From Limanda limanda (lineage: Eukaryota > Chordata > Actinopteri > Pleuronectiformes > Pleuronectidae): DNA of 64,000 nucleotides. The notes under the pieces are model-generated. The model had not been told where the DNA came from, did no database searches, and saw nothing but the letters and a program-made list of their open reading frames with translations. Positions 10,445 through 20,930 of the stretch are shown here, piece after piece (position 1 is the stretch's first letter; each line of letters begins with the position of its first letter). A program made the translations under genes and the position numbers. Where the stretch lies: positions 3,310,001 through 3,374,000 of the forward strand of contig NC_083645.1 of NCBI RefSeq assembly GCF_963576545.1, read 5' to 3'.

Positions 10445-11931
10445 CTAAAAGCTGTTGAAGGTGCAGTCCAGACCTAACCTTTTCATTAAAGCAGGCCTAA
10501 TGGCCTCCATTCTTCCAGATACACTACTGCTTAAAAAGGTATACAACATTAAATTGAGGTTGCGCCCACAGTAGTATCTCCAAAAAGAAAAGTATAACAA
10601 TTGGATCAAGAAACTTGCTTTTCTATCCATTTCACTCGCACTGTTTTATCTGTACTTCCTTTCGTTCATGTTAGTTTTAATGATATTCTGCTGTCGGGCA
10701 AAGCGTAGGCAGCCAAGACAGTGCTTGATGAACCAATACTTGACCCACGAGCGTGCATTTTGACTGAAATCAAATGCAGCCCCATGACGACAGTCATCTC
10801 TGCTTTCCTCTCTGCCACTGGATGAACCAGATTTTAAATAGCATCTGTCCTGCAGTTTCAAGAACTAGGCCCAATTAAATCGTATTGCATTGTCTCAAAA
10901 TGCAGGACATGGGTTAAACATTGTGTTTAGTCTGAGATGAACATTAAACGTGTCGACACATTTTCGATAAAAATCCTCTGTAGGTGTCTGAATATCTAAA
11001 ATATAAGAGTTATTGAATGTAACCATTACATTGCTCTGGAAAAAGTTTTCCTTCAGAGGCTGAATCTACTCATTACCAGATGAGCTTTGGCCTCGACATT
11101 TGATGAGTATGAGGAGATGAGCAACTGGCAGCTGTCTCATTACTGCATCATTTCAAATGGAGACAAGATACATCACACCTACGCGAGGGGATAGTGAGCT
11201 TGTTCCGGTTTAAGAAATTTCTAATAAATGTTTGATTTAACAGCATTATTACAACATAAACTAAAACAACAGTGGCCGTCTGAAAATTGTGCCTTTTTTA
11301 ATTGGAGCATAGACAATTTCTGCACTGATAAGTCAAGTAATCATTTAGTCCATTAACAGAAACTTAATCAGCAATTACTCTGATAATAGGTATACAAATA
11401 TAACAATGGGATGATTTACATGGTAATTTGAATGTTTGATCATTAAAAATAAAAATCGTCCCCTTTCGTAAAATTTTAACTCAAATCATTAAAACTGTAT
11501 TCATTTAGGATCAAATCACAACTTACATTATCTTAAGGCACAACGGAGTAAGGTTGAGATCTTACCAACACTTTGAGCACTGATAAAAACTAAGCCACAA
11601 TAATTAACCTCTGTATTATGATACGACCCAGCAAGTATTCCGACAGTTACACCTTTTTTACTCTTCAATTTTATAATACATCAAGTGGCAAGTCTCCACT
11701 TTCAATTCAGTAGATTTACATGAATACAGAAAGAAGATACAGAGAGAGATAAAAGCTTCTTAACTCATTGTGTGGAGTTAAAGCAGGCTTTACTTCATAG
11801 CCCCTGTCATCCGCTACCATCATGGAATTCACAAACTTGGAAGGCCTTTGCCAAAAAAAATTATCCTAATAAAAAAAATCACTTGTTTATCTACAGAATC
11901 TCTTTAATATAATTTTCGTTAATCTAGTTTT
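10445..11931. other. Non-coding, no recognised feature
   Basis: AT-rich sequence with no element ends, repeats or exon candidates that I could support. Confidence 0.55.
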
Positions 11932-12128
11932 TAGGGATGAGCGAGTACAGCATTATCTGTATCTGTTAACCATATGAATTATCCGTATCCGTACTCGGAA
12001 TGGGCGGGGCCTAACCCGGAAGTGGGTGTGATTTAACCCGGAAGTGGTTCAACATAACTTTCTTTTTTAACTTTGAAATTTTTTTATGATTTTTTTATTT
12101 TTATTTTTTTTAAATTAATTTCCACACC

Positions 12129-12177
<49 letters not shown>

Positions 12178-12905
12178 ATGCGAGGGACGTTCACTGTCTC
12201 CCGGAGAGACGAACACTGTTCCCCAGCACAGAAAGACGCGAACCACATTCGCCCACAAGTCATACAGACCGGCCCTGCCATTTTCACCCTACACTAACAC
12301 CTAAAGTTTAGTGCAGTGTAATTGTTTGCCGTGATAATTAAATGCCAGTGTGATAATAAAGGACAATTTCAAACCATACAAACTGTCATGTTGTACTGTA
12401 TTTAATAGAGGTTTACTTTACTGTAAAGTAAGTGTAAATGTAAAGTGAAAACAACAAAACCAGTCACCATGACCCGTGAACAAATACAATTCACGCCTTT
12501 CCATACTAAAAACACAGAGCGTTCACTTCTCCGGGAGACAGTGAACGTCCCTCGCATCTCCAGCTCTCCTCTACTGAGCCAATGCAGGTCTCGTGAAAAA
12601 TGATCCAAAGACTCGTACCCGAAGACCCAGTCGGGAAATGAACGATTCATTTCTGCTTCCTTGACTGAGCCTATGGAACAGTCCCGATGCGCAGTGAACC
12701 TGAGTGACTGAGAGACAGAGAGCTGTTCTGTGAGTGAGTGAGCAGAGCCGTGTGTGACGGGAGGAGCGCTGTGACGCTGTGTGAGGATTTTCATTCAGTC
12801 CAAGCACAGAAAATGACTCCGATTACTCGTATAATAATCGTACTCGGCAAAAGTGCTTTATCCGTACCGGATACTCGTTTCAGCCGAGTATCCGGCTCAT
12901 CTCTA
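11932..12905. mobile_element. Non-autonomous hAT, perfect 8-bp TSD
   Basis: The left end is TAGGGATGAGCGAGTAC and the inverted right end TAGAGATGAGCCGGATAC. Flanks 11924-11931 and 12906-12913 are both CTAGTTTT. The interior has subterminal ATCCGTATCCGTACTCGG-like motifs at both ends, a (GT)n array and a pair of internal inverted segments (GAGATGCGAGGGACG near 12175 and CGTCCCTCGCATCTC near 12545). No transposase is present. Fragments of the same family occur at 23533 and 56607. Confidence 0.9.
12131..12174. repeat. (GT)n microsatellite
   Basis: About 22 uninterrupted GT units inside the hAT element. Confidence 0.97.
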
Positions 12906-13248
12906 CTAGTTTTCCTACTTTTACAAGTAATATGTAAAGAATAAAAAGTTGCTCTCATAGTTTTCATACTTCAGAGTAAGCAACATGTAACTGAATGGAA
13001 ATTTGTCATCCTGATGGGTTTTCGACCCAGGACAGTCGATGTTCACTGATTGTTGTCAATGTTCAATATTCAAAACACGAGTAAAAATGCGTTTAACAAT
13101 CCACAAACAAAGTCAGTACATCATACATCATTAACGGGACATAAATAAATAAAGAACACTGAACCTTGTCAGGAATACTAACAATATAATTCTCAAAGCT
13201 TCATTTGAGTCCTCGAAGATGGTATTGGCGAGCTGGTAGAGTTTGTCA

Positions 13249-14074
13249 TAGGGCTGGGCGATTTTTCGATCCCGATTCGGGATCGCGATAAAATTTAGAT
13301 CGATTTCGATTATCTCCTCGTGACATGTATTCGATCTCAGGTGGCAAAAGTAAGCGCAACAACAGTGTCGGAGCCTGCCGGCTGCAGGCAGGACACGACA
13401 CGCCCCCTTCCCATCGTGAGAGCTGCTGCAGTTGCGAGAGAGAGAACAAGAGAGAACGAAGTTGAAAAAATTAGTGAAACTGAAGTCGGGGACAGCGAAA
13501 ATAATGCCGAATGTGAGAGCGACATCACTACATCACCCGGAACCGAAGACATTGTCGGAAAAAAGCGTAACGCGACGTCAGTTGCGTGGACGTGGTGTGG
13601 ATACGGCTAAAAGGACGAGGAGCAGACGAAGCCGGTCTGCAAAATATGCCGGCGGTCGGTACCAGCCAGGACGGGAAACACCACAAACCTTTTCAATCAC
13701 CTGAGACGGCACCATCCCAGTGATTACACAGAGAGTTTGACTCTGCGGGCTCAAGTTTGCACGACACCAAACAAAGAGACAGGCAAGACCACTACGTCTC
13801 CCGTTAGCATCGCTAACGTTAGCGATGCTATGTTAGCAAAACAACAGTCCATCCAGTCGTGTTTTGCAGCCATTGCCCCATATGAAAACAATCGAAGCGG
13901 GGGAAAAATATAACGAGCGCTATTACTTAGCTACAGATATGATGCCCCTGAGCACAGTGGAGAGGGACGGTTTCAGGAAACTGATCAAAAACTACATATC
14001 GTGTTAAGAATCGAGATCGATCAATATGGAAAAACATATCGTGATAACATTTTTTCCCATATCGCCCAGCCCTA
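13249..14074 (+). mobile_element. hAT deletion derivative, TAGGGCTGGGCGAT termini
   Basis: Both ends carry TAGGGCTGGGCGAT in inverted orientation. Flanks are GTTTGTCA (13241-13248) and GTTTCTCA (14075-14082), a 7 of 8 match. The element keeps the N-terminal part of its transposase and joins it directly to the 3' terminus, the usual form of an internally deleted hAT. The same termini bound the element at 41350-44492. Confidence 0.88.
13557..14007 (+). pseudogene. hAT transposase N-terminus with BED zinc finger
   Basis: The reading frame gives VAWTWCGYG, a stop, then KPVCKICRRSVPARTGNTTN and LFNHLRRHHPSDYTE: a BED finger with the Cys pair CKIC and the His pair HLRRH. After a further stop and frame change comes ATDMMPLSTVERDGFRKL, the conserved hAT block that follows the finger. 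The catalytic and dimerisation domains are deleted. It is similar to ZBED-type hAT transposases and is non-functional because of the TAA at about 13608, the later shift and the deletion. Confidence 0.8.
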
Positions 14075-14331
14075 GTTTCTCAATGCAACTGTTTCACACC
14101 TTCTCTTAGAAGATCACCAGTAAACCCGTGGTTGTTTCTGCTTAATTCTCAAGACCCCACTCATCACTAAGCAGCTATATAGTTCAAAAACTTTGTGTGA
14201 ATACGCTTATGAACTTTTTCCAACAGCGAAGAAAACTGTGTTTTTCTTTGTACCTTTAATCTTAGAGTTAGAAACAAAATGTTCAGCTACACACTTCAAC
14301 CACTGCAGGTAAAAAAACTAAACTTCTTGCC

Positions 14332-14372
14332 CCGCTGTGGCTGTAGCTCAGGGGGTAGAGTGAACCCCAAAT
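14332..14372 (+). repeat. SINE head fragment
   Basis: GGCTGTAGCTCAGGGGGTAG resembles a tRNA A box and the head of the SINE family seen at 7222. The copy is cut off before the B box. Confidence 0.45.
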
Positions 14373-14559
14373 TGTCCATAATGGCATTAATGTGAGAGAC
14401 AGACAGGAGCTAGCGATAGACGCATCGTTTAAAGGTGTGTTTGAGTGGATTGTATATTATGTAAACTGCTAGGAGTGGGTTTGCAGTCCATTTACTATTA
14501 ATGCTTTCTTATTTTGTACTTTTGCTGTACAATACAAGTTTTGGAAATGAAGGTCTTTA

Positions 14560-15310
14560 TCCCACCTCCTTCATCACTTGGATTCCTATGGATCTATTTT
14601 ATACATAAACTCATGTTCCAGACTACATGAACAGGGACAAATTCACTCAAAGAGAAACTGATTCGATTATGGTGGTCAAATGGTCAAGGTCACATGATCT
14701 CATGTTTTTGCAAGCGCTATATATCAAGAATGCCCAAAGGGAATTTCATTGCATCTGGCATAAGTCACTTGGACTCATGGATGACCTGATTAGAGTTTTT
14801 AATGTCCAAAGGTCAAAGTCATTGTGACTAATCAAACCACATTTTTTGTATCAAATCCTAAAATTGGGTGTAAAAATGCCATCAGAAAGAGCTGGTTAAA
14901 ATGTGACCCTGCTTGTCCACGACAGTGTTTAGACATTGTAGAGGAAATATGCTCTATGAGAAAATGTACTTATCATTTAAGGATTAAAGAAAGGCTCCAA
15001 GAATAACGCTAGAGAAAATGGACTGCATACAAATAAAATAATGCATTTTGTTCTCAGCTGGTCTGAAAAGAATGGTGTTGCATTATTGTGACCTTATTGT
15101 GTAAATGCAACTGAAAAAAACAAAAATTTATAAGAAAACAAAATAAACTAGTTTTTCCTTGTCACACCTGTTCACTTACATTATGGATTAGATTTCAGGG
15201 GGTCAAAGGGCAAGGTTACAGTGCCCTTTAATAAAATGTTTATGGCCTCTGTAATGTGATATCTCAAGACTGCCTAATTCTAGTTCATTTGCTCATTCAG
15301 ACTGGTCTAA
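14560..15310 (+). repeat. Diverged copy of the GGTCA-rich fish repeat
   Basis: This contains phrases also found at 57290-57700: CACTTGGACTCATGGATGA, GTCAAAGTCATTGTGAC, TGTAATGTGATATCTCAAGA. It appears as three or more loosely repeated units. None of the GGTCA pairs here forms a perfect palindrome. Limits are approximate. Confidence 0.5.
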
Positions 15311-15589
15311 CTCTTACATACTGTTGACAGTGGCCAAGAATTCCGTCATAATAAGTGTCTTTACACCATTCGTTTTTGGATGAAAACATCTACTATCACA
15401 CTATACCATGTCCTTTTTTACCTTAAACATGAAAATATAACAGCCATAATGATTTGAATATATGTTATTGAAAGTGAGAATGTCAAGAGCATTCTGGAAT
15501 TGTTGGAGTATATGATATAACCATGTCAAACAGTTAAAACCACATCACCCAAATTACATTTTCCGCTGCCATACTGCCTGGAACTTGAT

Positions 15590-15800
15590 GTGGAAGTGAG
15601 GACAAACTGATGGTATTGTTGTTCGAAATGTCTTCATCAGAGGGGCTGTTTTCCTACATGTGGTCTTCATGCTCTGACACATCCTCCTCTAAATCACTAT
15701 CTGCTTCCTCATCTTGGAAGATCAGATCAAGGGCCTCTTGCTGCCTTAACCTCAGTCACTGAAATCGCAGCTCCCTTACCTTTATAATCATATGAACCCC
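15590..15800 (-). pseudogene. Possible piggyBac transposase N-terminal fragment
   Basis: On the minus strand one frame reads QQEALDLIFQDEEADSDLEE then DVSEHEDHM and a stop, then SPSDEDIS. The acidic pattern after ALDLI resembles the N-terminus of fish PGBD4-like piggyBac transposases. No terminal repeat or TTAA was linked to it. It is on the opposite strand to the piggyBac 3' end at 19.7 kb, so the two are not simple halves of one copy. Confidence 0.4.
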
Positions 15801-16178
15801 CACCCCGCTCTTGATCTCTTCATTGATCCATTAGAATAAATAGATTTTAATTTGTATATTTTTAGATGTTGTGACATAGCTTGTCCTTACAGGTGCAGAT
15901 CTCGTGTCTGTGTCAAGGCCCCCTCTGAACTCTGTATGACTTCCATTCCTTATGTGCACCATATATGATCATTCCTGTGCTGTTTTACTCTTTCACCGTT
16001 TCAAGATCCCCCCCTGGCCCTTCAAAGACCAGCAGGTGCATGGCTCTGCGGGAACCTGGTCAAATGTGGTGGGAGCACAGACAGTTCTTGTGACAGTGTC
16101 AAGGTTCCCCTGTTACCACTGTTCCAAAAAAAATACAGACACGGCATGTACAGTTTCAAGATTCCCCAAAACCACCAT

Positions 16179-16308
16179 TTGCCTTGACTTGACCCACATT
16201 GGTCAAGTCAAGGCAATGTTATGACGTGACATTGATATTGATTTGCTCTAAAATCAATATCAATAGATATGGGTAAAGTTCGGTAGTGTACAAAGTCATA
16301 CTTTGTAC
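16179..16308. repeat. Three consecutive perfect hairpins
   Basis: Hairpin 1: arms TTGCCTTGACTTGACC (16179-16194 and 16201-16216), 6-nt loop. Hairpin 2: arms ATTGATATTGATTT (16231-16244 and 16251-16264), 6-nt loop. Hairpin 3: arms GTACAAAGT (16288-16296 and 16300-16308), 3-nt loop. All arms are perfect. Confidence 0.9.
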
Positions 16309-16712
16309 AAAAGTACAGATATCTTACCTGAAAGTATCGGTAAGCGCCAGGAGTGATGCCGCAGAATCAGAGCTGTCGCCTCTTTCTTTTGATGATGTGT
16401 GACTTGTTGCTGCTCGAGCTCCGCTTGGTTTCCTGGGCTATGCTTAAAATGACCCACAACTCTTCTGCATTTTGCCAATGCACTGTCAAACGGGCTGTTG
16501 GTTAGAGAAACCGTGACGGCTCGGTGCACTTTGTGCGATGCACGGCATGTGCTCAAAGGGGAGCTGCCTGGCCGCTGCAATCATATTACGTGCACTATCC
16601 GTTGTCGCGAGATTAACGTTGTCAGTGAACGTTAATCTCGCGAGAAAAAAATTGACGTCGTTAAAATGGGTTTGCTTTAACGTCATTAATAATGCGTTTA
16701 ACTGACAGCACT
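16290..16712 (-). pseudogene. hAT (ZBED-type) transposase remnant with terminal repeat
   Basis: The minus-strand end is TAGTGCTGTCAGTTAAACGC, the same terminus family as the hAT at 4402. Just inside, broken frames give NVNLATTDSARNMIAAARQL with MPCIA (the TTD aspartate block of the DDE core) and then CRRVVGHFKHSPGNQAELEQ. These are conserved hAT transposase segments. Only the middle of the protein survives. The fragment also contains the hairpin at 16605. Confidence 0.72.
16605..16643. repeat. Perfect 16-bp hairpin
   Basis: Arms TCGCGAGATTAACGTT (16605-16620) and its exact complement (16628-16643) enclose GTCAGTG. It lies within the transposase remnant, where such a palindrome is not part of the family's known structure. 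Confidence 0.92.
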
Positions 16713-16850
16713 ACTTTAAACCAAATTTTCTATGACCAAACATTGTGTGAAATCTCGGTGTATACATGAAAAAGTGACAAAATGTAGTATTTAAACTAAC
16801 AATGAAAATTCCAAAGCATACAGCATACCTTCAATGACTCAATGACTTCA
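16713..16850 (-). repeat. Dispersed repeat with CAGGGTTCATACAC end, copy 2 (fragment)
   Basis: This matches the central part of the 6226 and 63403 copies, including CCAAATTTTCTATGACC and AAAAAGTGACAAAATGTAG. Both ends are missing: it is squeezed between two hAT remnants. Confidence 0.65.
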
Positions 16851-16856
16851 ATGACT

Positions 16857-18152
16857 CAATGAAGAGGCTGAGATGCTTTGACAAACAGGAAAGTTGGGGA
16901 GATTGTCCTGTTCCACCTGGCACTTCCACAGGTCGAGTTTACGCTGGAAAGCTGTGATCATGTCAGACATCTGTGTGATGACTTGTTTACGTCCCTGGAG
17001 TTTCTCATTCAGATGAGCAAGATGCTCAGTTATGTTGCACAACAGAGCAAAGTCACACAGCCAGTTTGGATCCGATAGTTCAAGCAACGGTTTTCCTTTG
17101 CTCTGCATGAAAAAAGCAATTTCTTCTCTAAGCTCAAAAAATTGTTTGAGGGCTCCTGCTCAGCCACCTTTATCTGTATGGTATGGCACATCTCCTGCAA
17201 GAGCAGCTGGAACTGCCGGTGATTCAGGCCGCCTGCCCAAATAAAGTTCCGTTTTCATGACCCGGGTCATTACATTATCCAGCTCCAGAACCTTTCCACA
17301 CAGAGCTTCTTTATGGATAATGCAATGATACGTTACCAGGGGCGTGTGACAGTTACTTTTTTGCAATTTCTCCTTCACTCGTCCAACCAAGCCTTATTTT
17401 CCTCCACGCATCGCAGGTGCTCCATCGTTAGTCCCACCAACTTTTCCCACGGCAATTTATGCTTACTTACGGACTTCTCCACTGCCTCAAAAATGTCCTG
17501 ACCCGTGGTGGTCCCATGCATGGCGGCTACATCCAACAGCTCTTCAGTGACAGAGAGGTCCAGCTTCACGTCTCTATTAAAAATGGATAACTGCGTTGTC
17601 TGAGCTTTCATCCACAGCTAATGAAAAAGCCAGACAGCTCCGTGTCTCTTCAGCAAGCCCTGTTGAGAGATTTACTGCCAGTTCCTTAACTCGGTCCGCG
17701 ATGGTGTTTCTTGACAAGCTGACATTTTGAAAAGTCTGTATCTGGTCGAGGCACACCTGCTCACACACCTTCAGCATGCACTGTTTCAAAAATGCACCCT
17801 CTGAAAAAAACTTTGAAGCTCGGGTGATTTCTTTAGCCACGATGAAGCTGGCTTTTACTGCTGCATCGTTTTTGGCTGTAGCTTTTATGAACACATCCTG
17901 CTGCGACTGCAGTCTGCCTTTTAATTCTGCTGCAATTCCTTGTTTTTCTTGGAGGCTGAATTGAGCATACATAGCTCCGTGTTTAGTGTCAAAATGCCGA
18001 TTATATTATAGATTATATTCTTTTACGATCGACACCGCCTCATAACATACAAGACATACCGGTTTTTCACCTTGAAGTACAAACAAGTATTCGTTTTCCA
18101 ATCTTTCATTAAACTGCCTTCTTTGTGCATCAATTTTTCTCTTCTTGGACAT
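16857..18152 (-). pseudogene. GTF2IRD2-like (hAT-derived) transposase, broken
   Basis: The start is at 18152 (MSKKRKIDAQRRQFNERLEN). A BED-like finger begins CLVCYEAVSIVKEYNL, is broken by a stop from a short insertion, and resumes RHFDTKHGAMYAQFSLQEKQ. Then follow [14 protein letters not shown] (first catalytic Asp block), a frameshift near 17600, [20 protein letters not shown], the second Asp block as [10 protein letters not shown] with a stop, [20 protein letters not shown] and [20 protein letters not shown]. The protein ends at ISASSLSH. It resembles the hAT-derived C-terminal part of GTF2IRD2 and related fish proteins. The WLSRGKVL region and the C-terminal hATC domain are missing. It is non-functional. 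Confidence 0.82.
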
Positions 18153-18386
18153 GTTGGGGTTTTGTTCGATTTCTCCTTTACACCTGTGTAATGAACGCAT
18201 AGCGGGGCTACTGGTGAGATACTGTTTTCCTTGGCGGGTGCATCGAAATGTAGATGGAAAAAGGGACATGTAGTTTACGGTAAACATGCACTACTGTTCA
18301 CCGGGGCGCAGGTAAAAGTGCGGACACGTGCGCAGACATGTGTGTAGTTGTCAATATCGTCTGCTCGAGTTTAATCTGGATATGCG

Positions 18387-19110
18387 ATGCGATTGTCCAC
18401 GCAGCTTCTGCCCAAGGCCTGGAAGCAGATGCTGCCGAAGGAACAGCAAGACTGGTTGGGCCGGGCTCTGTTTACCGGTGGCACGGGCAAGCAGCTCACT
18501 AGCGAGCTGCGGCTCTGGTGGACCCTTCCGGGAGCCCGGCTCCTCTACACCCAGATCCCCTCTGCCCAAGCCTTCTACCAGTGCCATTTTTTTCCTGTGG
18601 GCCCCCTACAGGACGTGGGCCGACAAGCTCTCGTGCCCCAACTGCGGGCGTCAGCTGACCGGCGCTGGCCTCTACAGGACCGTCCACCACATGCTTGGCC
18701 CAAGACATCATGAGTCAGCTGGACCTGGCTCACCCCAGGCGCAGTTCCCAGCTGTACTTACATACAAGAAAGCTGCAATCATAAAGCCTGTGCGCATGGG
18801 CGCGTTTCTCAGCTGACAGTAGTCACCTGGTGCCATTGCAGGTTGTCTTGCGACAAGAGGGTGGTGGGGATGATGAAAGCATGCTGTTGGGCAACAGCGC
18901 TTCTCGCCTTCGTGCCGCTCTGGTGGAGCAGCACACCAGAGAGTGGTTGGTGCTGACCCTGTGCTACCTGTCCGTGCTCGAACAGCTCCAGATGCCCGGT
19001 TTCAGCAGCAGGTGACGGTGCCCCCCATGAAACTCATCCCCAACGTCTTTGAGGACATCTTGAAAATGGACTTCACGTTGCCTACCGCTGCGCCAGAGGG
19101 TCCACTTCCC
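18387..19110 (+). pseudogene. DUF6729-like element protein, frameshifted
   Basis: The pieces are LPKAWKQMLPKEQQDWLGRA and LTSELRLWWTLPGARLLYTQ in one frame; FFLWAPYRTWADKLSCPNCG and RQLTGAGLYRTVHHML in the next; then FPAVLTYK, LGNSASRLRAALVEQHTREW and LCYLSVLEQLQMPGF. The LWW, CPNCG and AGLYRTV signatures with the later FPAVLTY match repeat-encoded fish proteins carrying the DUF6729 domain, a likely zinc-binding module of unknown role. At least two shifts and an internal deletion are present. The identification is from memory of the family. Confidence 0.6.
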
Positions 19111-19116
19111 TGGAGA

Positions 19117-19138
19117 CTAACCCTAACCCTAACCCTTA
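19117..19138. repeat. Short telomere-like (CTAACC)n tract
   Basis: Three and a half CTAACC units sit exactly between the DUF6729-like remnant and the piggyBac remnant. Confidence 0.75.
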
Positions 19139-19149
19139 TCCGGGATAGG

Positions 19150-19672
19150 ACAGGATTAGTAAGTGATCCAGTACTATAACCAAACAAAATCAGGAGTGGA
19201 CACAATGGATCAGATGGTTCGCACCTACACATGCAAGCGGAGAACACGGAGGTGGCCCATGGTACATCGGCACCTTACCCTAACCCTCAATGCCTACACT
19301 AACTTCACTGCACAACACCCTGATTACATGGGTGGTGTGACGAATTAAAGTGTGACTCTTCTGAGGAGCTGGGCAAAGAGCTTATAATGCCACATATGAA
19401 GAGGCGCATGGAGGGCACACCCCACCTCCAAACGCATATTACAGAGGCAATGGGAAGATGTGGGTTAAGAAAAATAAACGCTGCCACCACCCAGCCACAG
19501 GAGGACATCAGACAGGAGGGCCAAGTGAAGAGGAAGAGGTGCAAGCTCTTCCCAGCTGCCAAAGACCGAAAAGCCAGCAGCTGGTGTTCCAAATGCACCA
19601 GCCCTGTGTGCAAGGAGCACAAACATGTGATAGCAAAGAAACACTCAGCCGTGCATGAAATAACATTGTAGG
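19150..19672 (+). pseudogene. piggyBac transposase C-terminal part
   Basis: IQYYNQTKSGVDTMDQMVRT and YTCKRRTRRWPMVHRHL match the last conserved block of piggyBac transposases (YNxTKGGVDxxD...RRWP). After a shift, LGKELIMPHMKRRMEGTPHL leads into the C-terminal Cys-rich finger CSKCTSPVCKEH, which binds the subterminal DNA. The stop is at 19670. The catalytic core upstream is absent; the sequence to the left is an unrelated element. Confidence 0.8.
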
Positions 19673-19744
19673 TTCAATACGGGTTATTTTTGACCCATGT
19701 TGTGCCTTAGAAGGGGTTGCATAGCTTGTGTATCAAAGGGTTAA
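19673..19744 (+). mobile_element. piggyBac 3' terminus with TTAA target
   Basis: After the transposase stop the sequence runs GGGTTATTTTTGACCCATG to TGTATCAAAGGGTTAA. Read from outside this is TTAACCCTTTGATACACAAG: the TTAA target of piggyBac followed by its CCCTTTG-type inverted repeat. The left terminus was not found. Confidence 0.78.
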
Positions 19745-20480
19745 CTTGCTACAACTGCAACAGGAACATCAAAATACTCTGGTGTTAGAAAAGTTTAGAC
19801 AACATGCCCATCTTAGGGAGGCCGAACTAGACCATGTTAAGGCAAGAGAGTTGGAGCGTCAAAGTTGTGTTTATGAGTGAAGGAAAAGCTTCAGGCTAAG
19901 CCACATAAGGTTGGGGAGTCAGTATCGTTTATTCCTCCTAGTCCATCATTTGATGTTGCTGTCAACTTACAGTTAGTTCTAAAGTTTAATGTTGTTTGAG
20001 CGTTTGGTCGGACGTGGAGCGAACCCTATTTCTTCAAAGGGTGCTCACTGGCAAGGCCCAGGAGGCTTTCTCTGGCTTGAGTGTTACTGATAGTGGTAGC
20101 TACCAGTTGGTTGAAGTTGCTGTACCTAGGACATATGAATTGGTACTGGAAGCTTATCGTCAGCGGTTCAGATTACTCCGAAATGAGAAGCAGTCTCACA
20201 TTGAGTTTGAGTCAAAAATACTTACAAAAATACGTGTTGTTACATACATTCAGGAAAAGCAAGTAAGCAGGGTTATAGATGCTGCTAGATGAGTAGGCAG
20301 ACGAGTTTGTCCTGACCCATAAAATTGTTTTGGGTGAGACCCGTGGTGGTGGAGATTCTGTTTCACAAGAGGGTGTTGTAAGAGCTATCTCCAGTAAGTT
20401 TTGGTCAGAAGTGACAGAAAGGTTTTCAGTTGAAGCAAAGCAGGGCTTATGGGGAAAGCTGGACCCATAACACTTCTATA
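19745..20480 (+). pseudogene. Ty3/Gypsy gag remnant (Gmr1-like element)
   Basis: Broken frames give LEKFRQHAHLREAELDHVKA and then TLFLQRVLTGKAQEAFSGLS with YELVLEAYRQRFRLLRNEKQ. This is the SCAN-like capsid segment typical of fish Gypsy gag. A weak GHW motif near 20510 may be what remains of a CCHC knuckle. Several stops are present. Confidence 0.7.
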
Positions 20481-20499
20481 ATTACGGCTTTGGTAAGGG

Positions 20500-20930
20500 T
20501 CACTGGTGAAATGATTGTCCAATGCTGAGAAATAATCAAAGCCTGTTTATTTTCCGGCAAAACCATTTGCGGCTGCTGTGTCTTTGCGTGACGAAGAAAG
20601 AAGCCATGTCATTGCCTCCATGCCGGTACACACTAAACCGTCTTCATCAAAGTCAGTAATTGAGGTTCCGGTTTGGGCTCAAGAACAGACAAGTTCCTCC
20701 CCCTTTGCCTATGGGGGGAGTGCAGGTCATCTTGGGAAATGACCTGGCTGGCAGTCAAGTGTGGCCTGATGTGCCAGTGGATACTTTGTCCTCCCAGGTA
20801 GGTAACATTCTGAGTCCCCCAAAACCCACTTCTGTAGTACTTCCTACCTGTGCAGTGACAAGCGCTATGAGCCGCGCCAGTGGGGATCCTGTTATGAATT
20901 CCGTTAAGAAAAGAGAGCCGTATTTTTTGT
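20500..20930 (+). pseudogene. Gypsy nucleocapsid/protease region remnant
   Basis: GGVQVILGNDLAGSQVWPDV is the end of the retropepsin domain (the ILGNDLAG block). The active-site DSG/DTG was not found in the damaged sequence upstream. The frame then leads toward the integrase zinc finger with no reverse transcriptase between them. Confidence 0.6.

Noticed and set aside
14332..14372. Possible tRNA gene (A-box-like sequence)
   Set aside because: No B box, acceptor stem or anticodon arm follows; it matches the SINE head instead.
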